A stretch of DNA of 22,080 nucleotides from CAZEER01 sp964586315 (lineage in GTDB: Bacteria > Fidelibacterota > Marinisomatia > Marinisomatales > UBA1611). Numbering within the stretch: position 1 is the first letter of the stretch; every line of letters begins with the position of its first letter. The stretch covers positions 1 through 22,080 of the forward strand of contig CAZPHE010000034.1 in assembly GCA_964586315.1 (NCBI GenBank), read 5' to 3'. A program made the translations under genes and the position numbers. This document shows positions 7,969 through 17,100 of this stretch, in pieces. Below the pieces are notes generated by a model. It did no database searches, was not told where the DNA came from, and saw nothing but the letters and a program-made list of their open reading frames with translations.

Positions 7969-8136
7969 TGCAGATGAATCCGTTCTTTGTTCCCATAATA
8001 ATTTCCCTTGTTTAATCAGGTAATCGACATTTTGCGTAGTAACTTCAATAGGAATATCTGATCCAGCGCAATTTAAATTATGTATTGCAAAGATAAATGC
8101 AGTTATTATTGTTAATATTTGTTTAAAATAAAAAAT
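7969..8136 (-). other. Open N-terminal extension of the TatT-like gene with leader peptide but no standard start codon
   Basis: Upstream of the ATG at 7968 the frame is open back to a TAA at 8155-8157. It reads, from the 5' side, IFYFKQILTIITAFIFAI, HNLNCAGSD, then a linker through DYLIKQGKLLWEQ into the TPR region. A lysine near the start, a hydrophobic core and a cysteine about 24 residues in look like a lipoprotein signal, although the bases before the cysteine (NLNC) fit the lipobox poorly. No ATG, GTG or TTG occurs in this stretch. ATT at 8136-8134 is the best-placed candidate start, seven bases after an AAAGGA site; ATA at 8139-8137 is the other. Either a rare ATT/ATA start is used, the start codon has mutated, or the assembly has an error here. 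Confidence 0.6.
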
Positions 8137-8143
8137 TATTTTT

Positions 8144-8149
8144 TCCTTT
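8144..8149 (-). promoter_or_regulatory. Ribosome binding site for the extended TatT-like gene
   Basis: On the minus strand AAAGGA (forward TCCTTT) lies seven bases before the ATT at 8136 and four before the ATA at 8139. It is the only good site near the 5' end of this gene and supports translation from near 8136 rather than from the ATG at 7968. Confidence 0.5.
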
Positions 8150-8177
8150 AAATTTTAATAGTGGAAATTACAGGCTA

Positions 8178-9134
8178 TTGAGAATATTGGAAAAGATCAT
8201 TGAATTAAAGTCCCTTAAGCATATTGAATTATTTGGGATAGCAGATGAACATATTAAGTTAATTGAATCAACAATTCCTGCTAAAATTATTGCACGAGGA
8301 GAAATGATTAAGATTAAGGGTGAGGAAAGTGATGTTATGATGGTAGATAAAATTCTTTATGAAATGATGGAAACATTGAATGGAAAAGGGGCGCTAAATC
8401 TGATGGATGTAAAGAATCTAATTAATATTATCAAACCAAAAAAAAATACCGTTTTTAATCAAGAATCAGCTTCTGAACCTGTAATTCATTATGGTATTAA
8501 TGGAGCAATTAAGCCAAAAACACGAGGTCAAAAACTTTATATAGAGTTACTTCAAAATAATGATATTGTTTTTAGTATTGGTCCTGCTGGAACAGGTAAA
8601 ACCTTTCTTGCTGTTGCGTTCGCAGTCTCGGCCCTTGAGAATCATGAAGTAGACAGAATTATTTTATGTAGACCAGCAGTAGAAGCAGGAGAAAACTTAG
8701 GTTTCTTACCTGGTGATCTTAAAGATAAAGTTGATCCATATTTAGCTCCACTTTATGATTCACTTAATATTCTTTATGATAAAAATAAATTAGGAAATTT
8801 ATTAGAATCTAAAATAATAGAGATTGCACCCTTGGCATATATGAGAGGCAGAACCTTAGATAGAGCTTATATTATTTTAGATGAAGCACAAAATACTACT
8901 GCAATGCAAATGAAAATGTTTCTTACAAGGTTAGGTATCGGTTCAAGAGCCATAGTCACAGGGGACATTACGCAAGTTGATCTCAAAAAGCGCTCTGATT
9001 CAGGTTTAATTCAAGTAGCAAAAATTTTAAAAGATGTTGAAGGGGTGAGCTTTGTTAAACTTAATCAAAGTGATGTTGTACGCCATCATTTAGTTATGAA
9101 AATAATTGAAGCATATGATAAAATTAAAATATGA
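8178..9134 (+). CDS. phoH: PhoH family protein (PhoH/PhoL-type ATPase)
   Basis: A cytoplasmic P-loop ATPase of the PhoH/PhoL family, tied in the literature to RNA metabolism and ribosome maturation; its exact substrate is unsettled. The 318 residues have a KH-like N-terminal region (about 15-90), a Walker A loop GPAGTGKT at 135-142, the PhoH signature RPAVEAGENLGFLPGDLKDK, a Walker B region YIILDEAQN, and the motif VTGDITQVDL. The start is TTG at 8178: no ATG or GTG lies upstream in frame, and the only nearby purine patch is AGG at 8172-8174, so initiation looks weak. A second TTG at 8187 is possible. The gene diverges from the TatT-like gene with only about 40 bases between the two starts, so its promoter must overlap the other gene's 5' end. 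Confidence 0.93.
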   Translation: MRILEKIIELKSLKHIELFGIADEHIKLIESTIPAKIIARGEMIKIKGEESDVMMVDKILYEMMETLNGKGALNLMDVKNLINIIKPKKNTVFNQESASEPVIHYGINGAIKPKTRGQKLYIELLQNNDIVFSIGPAGTGKTFLAVAFAVSALENHEVDRIILCRPAVEAGENLGFLPGDLKDKVDPYLAPLYDSLNILYDKNKLGNLLESKIIEIAPLAYMRGRTLDRAYIILDEAQNTTAMQMKMFLTRLGIGSRAIVTGDITQVDLKKRSDSGLIQVAKILKDVEGVSFVKLNQSDVVRHHLVMKIIEAYDKIKI

Positions 9135-9231
9135 TAGACATTTTTAATTATGGAATATCAAATATAAGAAATGGAATTAAAATTTTTCCTAATTTCAGGT
9201 ATTATATATAAATACTATTTAAAGAAAATCG

Positions 9232-10416
9232 ATGGATCGTAAATCAGTAATTATTTCCGCTAAAAGGACATCAATTGGATCATTCTTAGGACAATTATCT
9301 TCTTTGTCAGCTTCTGATCTTGCCGGTAATGTAATTAAAGAGATTTTAAAGGATGTGGAGATCAATTCCAGCCAAATAGATGAAGTTATTCTAGGTAATG
9401 TGCTTTCTTCTGGCCAAGGTCAAGCTCCTGCGAGACAGGCTACAATAAAAAGCGGTTGCCCTAATACCGTTGAGTCATTGACAATAAATAAAATGTGTGG
9501 TTCTGGATTAAAGGCCATAATGTTGGCAGATCAAGCGATTCGCTGTGGCGATGCTGATATTGTTTTAGCTGGTGGGATGGAAAGTATGTCTAATGCACCT
9601 TATCTGCTTAATCATACTCGGTTAGGTCAACGACTCGGTCATGGTGAAGCTATTGATAGTATGATACATGATGGACTTTGGGATGCCTACACAAATAAAC
9701 ATATGGGTAATTGTGCTGAGATGTTAGCATTAGAGCGAAATTATACTCGAGAAGATCAAGATTATTATGCAATCGAATCATATAATCGTGCAAAGATTGC
9801 AATTGATGAAGGATTATTTGATGATGAAATAGTACCCATTTATATAAAAAAACGAAAAGGTGACCAAATTGTAGTGCATGTGGATGAAGAGCCATCAAGA
9901 TACCAATATGAAAAAATTCCAAATCTTAGACCTGCTTTTCAAAAAAATGGAACAATTACAGCAGCAAATGCTTCAAAATTGAGTGACGGTGCTGCTGTAT
10001 TGCTTCTAACTAGTGAAATAAAAGCAAAGGAGCTAGGTATTAAACCTTTGGCAAGAATCATCGAACAAGCATCTGCTTCTCATGAGCCAGAATGGTTTAC
10101 CACGGCACCAGGAAAAGCAATAGATAAAGTACTGCAAAAAGCAAACTTAAAACCTTCCAATATCGATCTATGGGAAATAAATGAAGCTTTTTCTGTAGTG
10201 ACACTGGCCGCAATGAATGATTTAAATATTAAACATGAGAAAGTGAATATATATGGTGGTGCAATTTCACTTGGCCATCCTATTGGTGCATCAGGTGCAA
10301 GAATTTTAACTACGTTATTGAATGGTATGACCCGAACGGAATCTAACTTAGGTTTAGCTGCACTTTGTATAGGCGGAGGTGAAGCATCAGCATTGATTAT
10401 TAAAAATAATGATTGA
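9232..10416 (+). CDS. Acetyl-CoA C-acetyltransferase (thiolase)
   Basis: A thiolase that condenses two acetyl-CoA to acetoacetyl-CoA or runs the reverse cleavage. The 394 residues are normal for the family. All catalytic residues are present: nucleophile C89 in NKMCGSGLKA, H349 in GHPIGASGAR, and C379 in CIGGGEAS. It most resembles the AtoB/PhaA group of acetoacetyl-CoA thiolases, but substrate range, including 2-methylacetoacetyl-CoA from isoleucine, cannot be read from sequence. The ATG at 9232 has a modest AAAGAAAA patch upstream. It opens a tightly packed run of seven genes and overlaps the next gene by eight bases. The 97 bases before it are AT-rich and include TATTATATATAA near 9200, where a promoter would be expected, though no clear -35 element is visible. 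Confidence 0.92.
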   Translation: MDRKSVIISAKRTSIGSFLGQLSSLSASDLAGNVIKEILKDVEINSSQIDEVILGNVLSSGQGQAPARQATIKSGCPNTVESLTINKMCGSGLKAIMLADQAIRCGDADIVLAGGMESMSNAPYLLNHTRLGQRLGHGEAIDSMIHDGLWDAYTNKHMGNCAEMLALERNYTREDQDYYAIESYNRAKIAIDEGLFDDEIVPIYIKKRKGDQIVVHVDEEPSRYQYEKIPNLRPAFQKNGTITAANASKLSDGAAVLLLTSEIKAKELGIKPLARIIEQASASHEPEWFTTAPGKAIDKVLQKANLKPSNIDLWEINEAFSVVTLAAMNDLNIKHEKVNIYGGAISLGHPIGASGARILTTLLNGMTRTESNLGLAALCIGGGEASALIIKNND

Positions 10417-11548
10417 TTTTACCTTATCTCCAGAGCAAGAGATGATTCGAAATATGGCAAAAGATTTTGCTCATGATAATCTATTACCGGGTGCAATCGA
10501 AAGAGATGAAAATTGTATATTCCCTTTACAGCAAATAAAACTAATGGGCGAATTAGGTTTAATGGGTATGATGATTCCTAGTAAATGGGGTGGTGCTGGT
10601 TTTGATACTCTTTCCTACGTAATTGCAATTGAAGAAATTGCTGCGATTGAACTAGCCACATCTACAATAATGTCTGTAAATAATTCTTTGGTTTGTCATA
10701 CCCTTTTGAAATGGGGAACGGTTAGTCAAAAAGAAAGTTTTTTAAAGCCACTTGCCCAAGGTATAAAGTTGGGGGCATTTAGTTTAAGTGAACCTCAGTC
10801 AGGTTCTGATGCAAGTAATATGAAAACCTTTGCCTATAAAAATGGAGATCATTATATAATTAATGGTTCTAAAAATTGGGTCACTAATGGCCAAAGCAGT
10901 GATATTGTTATATTATTTTGTCTAACAGAAAAAGGAAAAGGTTCCAAAGGTATTTCCGCATTTATAATTGAAAAAGGTGTGCCTGGCAAAATAGGGAAAA
11001 AGGAAGAAAAACTTGGTATTAGAGCATCGGATACTTGTGAATTATTTTTTAAAGATTGTAGAATCTCTCAAAACAATAGGATCGGTGATGAAGGTCAGGG
11101 CTTTATGATTGCGATGGAAGCATTGAGAGCTGGTCGTTTAGGTATTGCTGCTCAGGCAGTTGGTTTAGCTCGATCTGCGCTCGATAAATCAGTGTCTTAT
11201 TCAAAAGAAAGAAAACAATTTGGTAAACCAATTGGTCATTTTGGAGCAATACAAAATAAAATTGCAAATATGGCCACAAATATTGATGCTGCTCGTTTAC
11301 TTGTATGGAAAGCAGGGTTTTTAAAAGATCAAGGAATAGAATATACAAAGGAAAGTTCTATGGCAAAATTATTTGCGTCATCTACTGCTATGGATGCGGC
11401 ATTAGATTGTGTACAGATTCATGGTGGCTATGGATATATGCAGGAATATGGAATAGAAAGACTGATGAGAGATGCTAAAGTTACTGAGATTTATGAAGGG
11501 ACATCCGAGATTCAAAGACTTGTGATTAGTAGAGATCTTCTTAAATGA
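10409..11548 (+). CDS. Acyl-CoA dehydrogenase, short-chain type
   Basis: An FAD enzyme that oxidises acyl-CoA to trans-2-enoyl-CoA and passes electrons to electron-transfer flavoprotein. The 379 residues are typical. The first family signature GAFSLSEPQSGSDAS is at 122-136, RKQFGKPIGHFGAIQ around 268-282, and the C-terminal motif IYEGTSEIQR at 361-370 contains the catalytic base E363. A glutamate here is the pattern of short-chain, medium-chain and short/branched-chain dehydrogenases; isovaleryl-CoA dehydrogenases have their base elsewhere, so that specificity is unlikely. It overlaps the thiolase gene by eight bases and the aminotransferase gene by four (ATGA), so the three are translationally coupled. 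The neighbours suggest a role in branched-chain amino acid or short fatty acid breakdown; the exact substrate is inferred. Confidence 0.92.
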   Translation: MIDFTLSPEQEMIRNMAKDFAHDNLLPGAIERDENCIFPLQQIKLMGELGLMGMMIPSKWGGAGFDTLSYVIAIEEIAAIELATSTIMSVNNSLVCHTLLKWGTVSQKESFLKPLAQGIKLGAFSLSEPQSGSDASNMKTFAYKNGDHYIINGSKNWVTNGQSSDIVILFCLTEKGKGSKGISAFIIEKGVPGKIGKKEEKLGIRASDTCELFFKDCRISQNNRIGDEGQGFMIAMEALRAGRLGIAAQAVGLARSALDKSVSYSKERKQFGKPIGHFGAIQNKIANMATNIDAARLLVWKAGFLKDQGIEYTKESSMAKLFASSTAMDAALDCVQIHGGYGYMQEYGIERLMRDAKVTEIYEGTSEIQRLVISRDLLK

Positions 11549-12576
11549 AATTAAAAAAAGCAAATATTAATTGGAATTCATTAGGGTTTGATGTGGTTAA
11601 AACTCGCAGTATGTATACTGCTACTTGTTCGATAGATGGTAAATGGTCAGAAGGTTCATTAATACCATATGGTAATATTGAACTATCTCCTGCGGCAGGT
11701 GTTCTAAACTATGGGCAGGGTGTATTTGAGGGTACTAAAGCATTCCATACATTTAAAGATAACATAGTTTTATTTCGAATTAAACGAAATGCAGAACGAA
11801 TGGCTTGGTCTACTAAAAGACTTTGTATACCTCAAATGGATTCAGAATTTTTTATAAATGCTATTATGTCTACTGTTAAAGATAATTTGGATTTTATTCC
11901 TCCTTATAATAAAGGTAGTTTATATATCAGACCAATTGTTTGGGGTACGGGGTCAGCCTTAGGTGTACGTGCAGCTTCTGAATATACTTTTATGGTATTT
12001 GTTTCTCCTGTTGGTCCATATTTTAAGGGTAGAGTAAAGTTGCTTAATTTGAAAATAGAAACGAATTACCATCGTGCTGCTGAAAAAGGTATTGGTAATG
12101 CAAAAGCTATTGGAAATTATTCAGCATCTCTATATCCGATGACAAAAGCGAAGCAAGAAGGATTTGATGAAGTAATTTATTTAGACTCTGTTAAAGGAAA
12201 TCTAGTAGAAGAAATTGGGTCAGCTAATTTATTTATATTCAAAGATGGAAGATTAAAAACCCCAAAATTAAGTGGGTCTATACTCGATGGTGTTACAAGA
12301 AATTCTGTTTGCAGGATAGCATCCAACATATTGGAATTAAAAGTTGAAGAAACCGATATTTCCCTTGAAGATCTTTTTGAAGCTGAAGAAGTGTTTTGTA
12401 CAGGTACTGCGGTAGGAGTTACTCCAGTAGGTAAAATAACCTATAATAATAATGTTTTTGAATTTAATCGAGGTGAGATTGGACCAGTTACCAAAAAATG
12501 CAAAGAGAAACTAGTTGGTATTCAGAGACAAGAAATTGATGATCCTTTTGGGTGGATAGTTCCAATAACTGATTAA
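11545..12576 (+). CDS. ilvE: Branched-chain amino acid aminotransferase
   Basis: A PLP enzyme of fold type IV that exchanges the amino group between leucine, isoleucine or valine and 2-oxoglutarate. The 343-residue length and motif pattern fit the longer (type II, eukaryote-like) branched-chain aminotransferases. YGQGVFEGTKAF is at 56-67, the substrate-side segment YIRPIVWGTG at 127-136, the PLP lysine K187 is in GNAKAIGNYSASL, and EEIGSANLF and the late CTGTAVGVTPVG motif follow. The ATG overlaps the acyl-CoA dehydrogenase stop (ATGA). It can serve either biosynthesis or breakdown; a dehydrogenase for the same amino acids next door argues for breakdown here. Confidence 0.93.
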   Translation: MKLKKANINWNSLGFDVVKTRSMYTATCSIDGKWSEGSLIPYGNIELSPAAGVLNYGQGVFEGTKAFHTFKDNIVLFRIKRNAERMAWSTKRLCIPQMDSEFFINAIMSTVKDNLDFIPPYNKGSLYIRPIVWGTGSALGVRAASEYTFMVFVSPVGPYFKGRVKLLNLKIETNYHRAAEKGIGNAKAIGNYSASLYPMTKAKQEGFDEVIYLDSVKGNLVEEIGSANLFIFKDGRLKTPKLSGSILDGVTRNSVCRIASNILELKVEETDISLEDLFEAEEVFCTGTAVGVTPVGKITYNNNVFEFNRGEIGPVTKKCKEKLVGIQRQEIDDPFGWIVPITD

Positions 12577-12588
12577 TAAAAGTTTTTT

Positions 12589-13698
12589 ATGCTATCTGTT
12601 TTTGAAAATATAGAATCAGGTGATCATGAACAAGTTGTGTTTTGCTATAATAAAGATACTGGTTTAAAGGCTATCATTGCATTGCATAATACTACTATTG
12701 GTCCTGCATTTGGTGGTTGTAGAATGTGGAATTATTCAACAGAAGAAGATGCTTTAATTGATGTCTTAAGACTCTCTCGGGGGATGACTTACAAAGCTGC
12801 CATTTCTGGAATTAATCTGGGTGGTGGGAAAGCAGTAATTATTGGAGATTCAAAAAAAGAAAAAAATGAGAGATTATTTAGATCATTTGGTCGTTTTGTT
12901 GAAGAATTAGCAGGAAGATATATTACAGCTGAGGATGTAGGGACATGTGTAAAAGATATGGAATGGGTTCGATTGGAGACATCTTACGTAACAGGAATTT
13001 CATCTGATCAAGGTGGTAGTGGTGATCCTTCCCCTTTTACGGCTTTGGGCACTTTTTCGGGAATAAAAGCAACTGTAAAAAAACAATTAGGAAAAGACTC
13101 ATTATCTGGAATAAAGGTTGGTGTCCAAGGAGTTGGACATGTTGGCTATCATCTGTGTAGTTACTTAAAAAAAGAAGGTGCGAAACTATTTGTTACTGAT
13201 ATTGATAAGTCTGCTTTAAAACGTGTTGAAAATGAATTTGGAGCTGATGTGATTGGTCTAGATGAAATCTATAGTTCAGATATAGATATTTTTGCACCAT
13301 GTGCTTTAGGCGCAATATTAAATGATGATACAATCCCATTATTAAAGTGTTCAATTGTGGCTGGCGCTGCGAATAATCAACTTAAAATAGAAAATATTCA
13401 CTCTGAGATGCTACAAGAAAGGGACATACTTTATGCTCCTGATTATGTCATTAATGCAGGTGGCTTAATAAACTGTGCTAAAACAATAGATGGATATAAT
13501 AGTGAAATAGCTTATAAGAAGGTAAAAAAAGGAATATATGATACTTTAATGGAAATATTTAAAATATCTGAGAATGATAGAGTAACAACTCATGATGCAG
13601 CATTGCAAATAGCAAAAAAACGGATAGCTGATGTTGCTAGATTAAAAAATGTAGAATTGCAAAAGAAAGATATTGTTATAAAACATGACAATAGATAG
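12589..13698 (+). CDS. Leucine/valine dehydrogenase (Glu/Leu/Phe/Val dehydrogenase family)
   Basis: An NAD-dependent amino acid dehydrogenase that deaminates a branched-chain amino acid to its 2-oxo acid and ammonia. The 369 residues match leucine dehydrogenases rather than the longer glutamate dehydrogenases. GPAFGGCRMW (38-47), then MTYKAAISGINLGGGKAVI with lysines K69 and K81 at the positions of the two active-site lysines of Bacillus leucine dehydrogenase, and a Rossmann fingerprint GVQGVGHVG at 178-186 followed by an acidic TDID strand end, are all seen. Leucine, valine and phenylalanine enzymes cannot be separated with confidence by eye. It follows ilvE by 12 bases, has no clear ribosome binding site, and overlaps nusB by 14 bases. 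Confidence 0.9.
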   Translation: MLSVFENIESGDHEQVVFCYNKDTGLKAIIALHNTTIGPAFGGCRMWNYSTEEDALIDVLRLSRGMTYKAAISGINLGGGKAVIIGDSKKEKNERLFRSFGRFVEELAGRYITAEDVGTCVKDMEWVRLETSYVTGISSDQGGSGDPSPFTALGTFSGIKATVKKQLGKDSLSGIKVGVQGVGHVGYHLCSYLKKEGAKLFVTDIDKSALKRVENEFGADVIGLDEIYSSDIDIFAPCALGAILNDDTIPLLKCSIVAGAANNQLKIENIHSEMLQERDILYAPDYVINAGGLINCAKTIDGYNSEIAYKKVKKGIYDTLMEIFKISENDRVTTHDAALQIAKKRIADVARLKNVELQKKDIVIKHDNR

Positions 13699-14119
13699 CA
13701 TACATCCAAGGAGATTAGCCCGTGAATGCGTTCTTGAAGCTCTTTTTGCTCATCAATATTCAGAGGATGAACCAGCTGTGATAATAAATCGAGTAATCAA
13801 AATAGATCAAAAGCGAAATAACAGTATTGAATTTATTGAATTACTTTATAAATCTGTTGTAGATAACTTAGAGTGGGCTGATACAATAATTAAGTCTCAT
13901 CTTCAAAATTGGGAATTTGAAAGAGTTGCTCAAGTTGATAGAGTACTTTTAAGAATGGGGATCTGTGAAATTTTTTTTATTAAAGAAATTCCTCCTAAAG
14001 TATCAATAAGTGAAATGGTTGAAATATCAAAGATATATAGTACTGATGAAAGCCCAGTATTTATAAATGGTATTTTAGACGCTGTTTATAAAGATTATCA
14101 GAAAAAAGAAAAGGAATAA
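13685..14119 (+). CDS. nusB: Transcription antitermination factor NusB
   Basis: A small all-helical RNA-binding protein that, with NusE/S10, binds boxA RNA and promotes antitermination, mainly in rRNA operons. The 144 residues are normal. The N-terminal pattern RRLARECVLEALFAHQYSED and the C-terminal signature KVSISEMVEISKIYSTDES, then FINGILDAVYKD, are those of the family. Its ATG lies inside the last codons of the dehydrogenase gene, a 14-base overlap, so it is translationally coupled to amino acid catabolism genes, which is an unusual neighbour for nusB. secA begins eight bases after its stop. Confidence 0.93.
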   Translation: MTIDSIHPRRLARECVLEALFAHQYSEDEPAVIINRVIKIDQKRNNSIEFIELLYKSVVDNLEWADTIIKSHLQNWEFERVAQVDRVLLRMGICEIFFIKEIPPKVSISEMVEISKIYSTDESPVFINGILDAVYKDYQKKEKE

Positions 14120-14127
14120 ACGTTTAA

Positions 14128-17100
14128 ATGGTGCTATCAAAAATATTTGGTACAAAATCTGATCGAGAGATAAAGAAACTTACTCCTACTATAAATAAAA
14201 TAAATCAAATGTTTGAGTCTTTATGTTCTAAATCTGATGAAGAATTAATTAAACGTACTATAGAATTAAGAGAATTTGTAATCAAAACTAGGCAAGAAAG
14301 TAATGACTCTCTCCCAACTGAAATGGATAAAAAAGAAAGAAATGATAAAATATTGAAAGCAGAACATGGTGCTCTAGGGTTGATTATGGTAGAAGCCTTT
14401 GCGATGGTTAAAGAAACTTGTCGCAGAATGTGTGGATCATCTTGGCAAGTATCTGGTCAAGAAGTTATCTGGGAAATGATTCCTTATGATGTCCAGTTAT
14501 TAGGAGCTATTATTTTACATAATGGTAAAGTTGCTGAAATGAAAACTGGAGAAGGAAAAACACTTGTAGCAACAATGCCAATATTTTTGAATGCGCTTAC
14601 AGGTCGTGGAGTCCATGTTATCACTGTAAATGATTATCTTGCTCAGCGAGATGCAGAATGGATGGGGGAGGTATATAAACGTCTTGGTTTGACAGCTGGG
14701 TTTATACTTAATTCAATGGATAATTCACAACGTAGAGAAATGTATCACCGAGATATAATTTATGGGACCAATAATGAATTCGGTTTTGATTATCTTAGGG
14801 ATAATATGGCATTGCAGGCTGAAGAAAAGGTTCAAAGAGGGCATGCTTTTGCAATTGTTGATGAGGTGGATAGTGTTTTAATTGATGAGGCTAGAACACC
14901 TCTTATTATATCAGGAGCGGTTGATAGCCCCGTTGATGAGACGTTTACAACACTGAAGCCTGGTGTAGAACAGTTAGTTAAAAAACAATCTACTTTAGTT
15001 GCAGACTTAGTGCGTGGAGCAAAAAAATATCTTGAAGATGGTGATGATGATAATGCAGGATTAAAACTTTTACGAGCACAGAGAGGTATGCCAAAACATC
15101 GTCAAGTTATGAAAATTTTTCAAGAAACGGGGATGCTCAAATTAGCCCAAGATATTGAATCTATATATATACGTGATAAGAAAATGCACGAAGTAGATGA
15201 TGAATTATTTTTTGCAATAGATGAAAAAAGCCATGTTATGGATATTACAGAAAAAGGTCGCAATATTCTTTCACCTGACAATCCAGACACATTTGTGATT
15301 CCTGACCTTGGTGAATTATTGTTAGAGATAGATGAAAAAGATGACTTAAGTCAAAAAGAAAAAGATCTTGAAAAAGAAAAAGCTCATCAACTTCATGCCG
15401 ATCGTAGTAGTACTATTCATAATTTTAATCAATTACTCAGAGCCTATACATTATACGAAAAGGATGTTGAATATGTTCTTCAGGATGGTAAGGTTATGAT
15501 TGTAGATGAATTTACAGGCCGTGTACTTCCAGGGAGACGTTATTCCGATGGGCTTCATCAAGCTTTGGAGGCAAAGGAAAATGTTCGTATTGAACGAGAG
15601 ACACAAACTTTAGCAACTATTACTATCCAAAACTACTTTCGTTTGTATAATAAATTGGCTGGGATGACTGGTACTGCTGAAACTGAAGCTGAAGAACTGG
15701 GCTCTATTTACAAACTTGATGTTACAGTTATTCCTACTCATAGATCTATTACTCGAGATGACAGGGATGATCTTGTTTACAAAACCAAACGAGAAAAGTA
15801 TAATGCAGTTGTTAATGAAATATTAGAATGTCACCAGCGAGGACAGCCTGTATTGGTGGGTACCATATCTGTAGATGTTTCAGAATTATTATCTCGTATG
15901 CTAAAGCGAAAAAATATTCCTCATAATGTTTTAAATGCAAAACAACATAAAAGTGAAGCAGATATTGTGGCTAGGGCTGGACAAAGAGGTGGTGTCACAA
16001 TTGCTACCAACATGGCTGGTCGTGGTACAGATATAAAACTTGGAGTTGGAATTAAGGAATTAGGTGGGCTCCATATTATTGGAACAGAACGCCATGAGTC
16101 TCGTAGAATAGATCTGCAATTACGCGGTAGGAGTGGACGTCAAGGAGATCCAGGCTCCTCTCGATTTTATCTTTCATTAGAAGATGATCTTATGCGGCTT
16201 TTTAGTTCGGATAGAGTTGCTTCTATCATGGATCGTATGGGAATTGAAGAAGGAGAAGTTATATCTGCTGGAATGGTGACCAGAGCTATATCTGGAGCCC
16301 AAAAAAAAGTTGAAGTAAGAAATTTTGGTATAAGGAAGCATCTTCTAGAATATGATGATGTCATGAATCAGCAACGTCAAGTAGTCTATGATATAAGAAA
16401 TCAAGCTTTAGCAGGCAAAAATATGCAGAAATCGGTTTTCCAAATTTTAGACGATTTTATTTTAGATGAAATTGAATTACAATCAGATACAGGGACACCT
16501 GAGCTCTGGGATTGGGAAAGTTTAAAACAACGTTTTTCATCACATGTAATGGTAGATATATCCTATGATAGGATTAAAGTAGAAAGTGGAACAACAGATC
16601 TTAGGTATGATAAAATAGCTGATTGGATATTTGACCAAGCTAAAACCGTTTATAGAGGAAGAGAATCTTTGATTCCAGAAGATGTAATTCGTGGGTTTGA
16701 GCGTTTTATAATTTTGAGGACTATAGATGATAAGTGGAAGGATCATCTTTATGCAATGGATCAGTTGCGCGAGGGTATAAATCTCCGGGCGTATGGTCAG
16801 AAAAATCCATTACTTGAATATAAGTCTGAAGGCTTTAAAATGTTTCAAGCGATGATGGCAGAAATGAATTCATTAACTATCCAAAGGTTATTCAGAACTC
16901 AGTTGCAAGGCATGGAAACACCGCAAGCGCAAACCCGATCAGGTGTAAAAAATATTCAAGCATCTCATCAGGATACTACTGGTATGGGTCTCCAAGGTCA
17001 ATCTCAATCTCAAAATTCAAATAAACCTAGCCAAGTACGTACTCCTATCCAAGTAGGCAGGAAACGAGGTCGTAATGAAAAAATTTTAGTTGTAGGCCCT

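Noticed and set aside
9122..9149. Inverted repeat AATTAAAA/TTTTAATT after phoH as a terminator
   Set aside because: The stem is only A-T pairs with a 12-base loop and would be very unstable; such matches are expected in AT-rich DNA.
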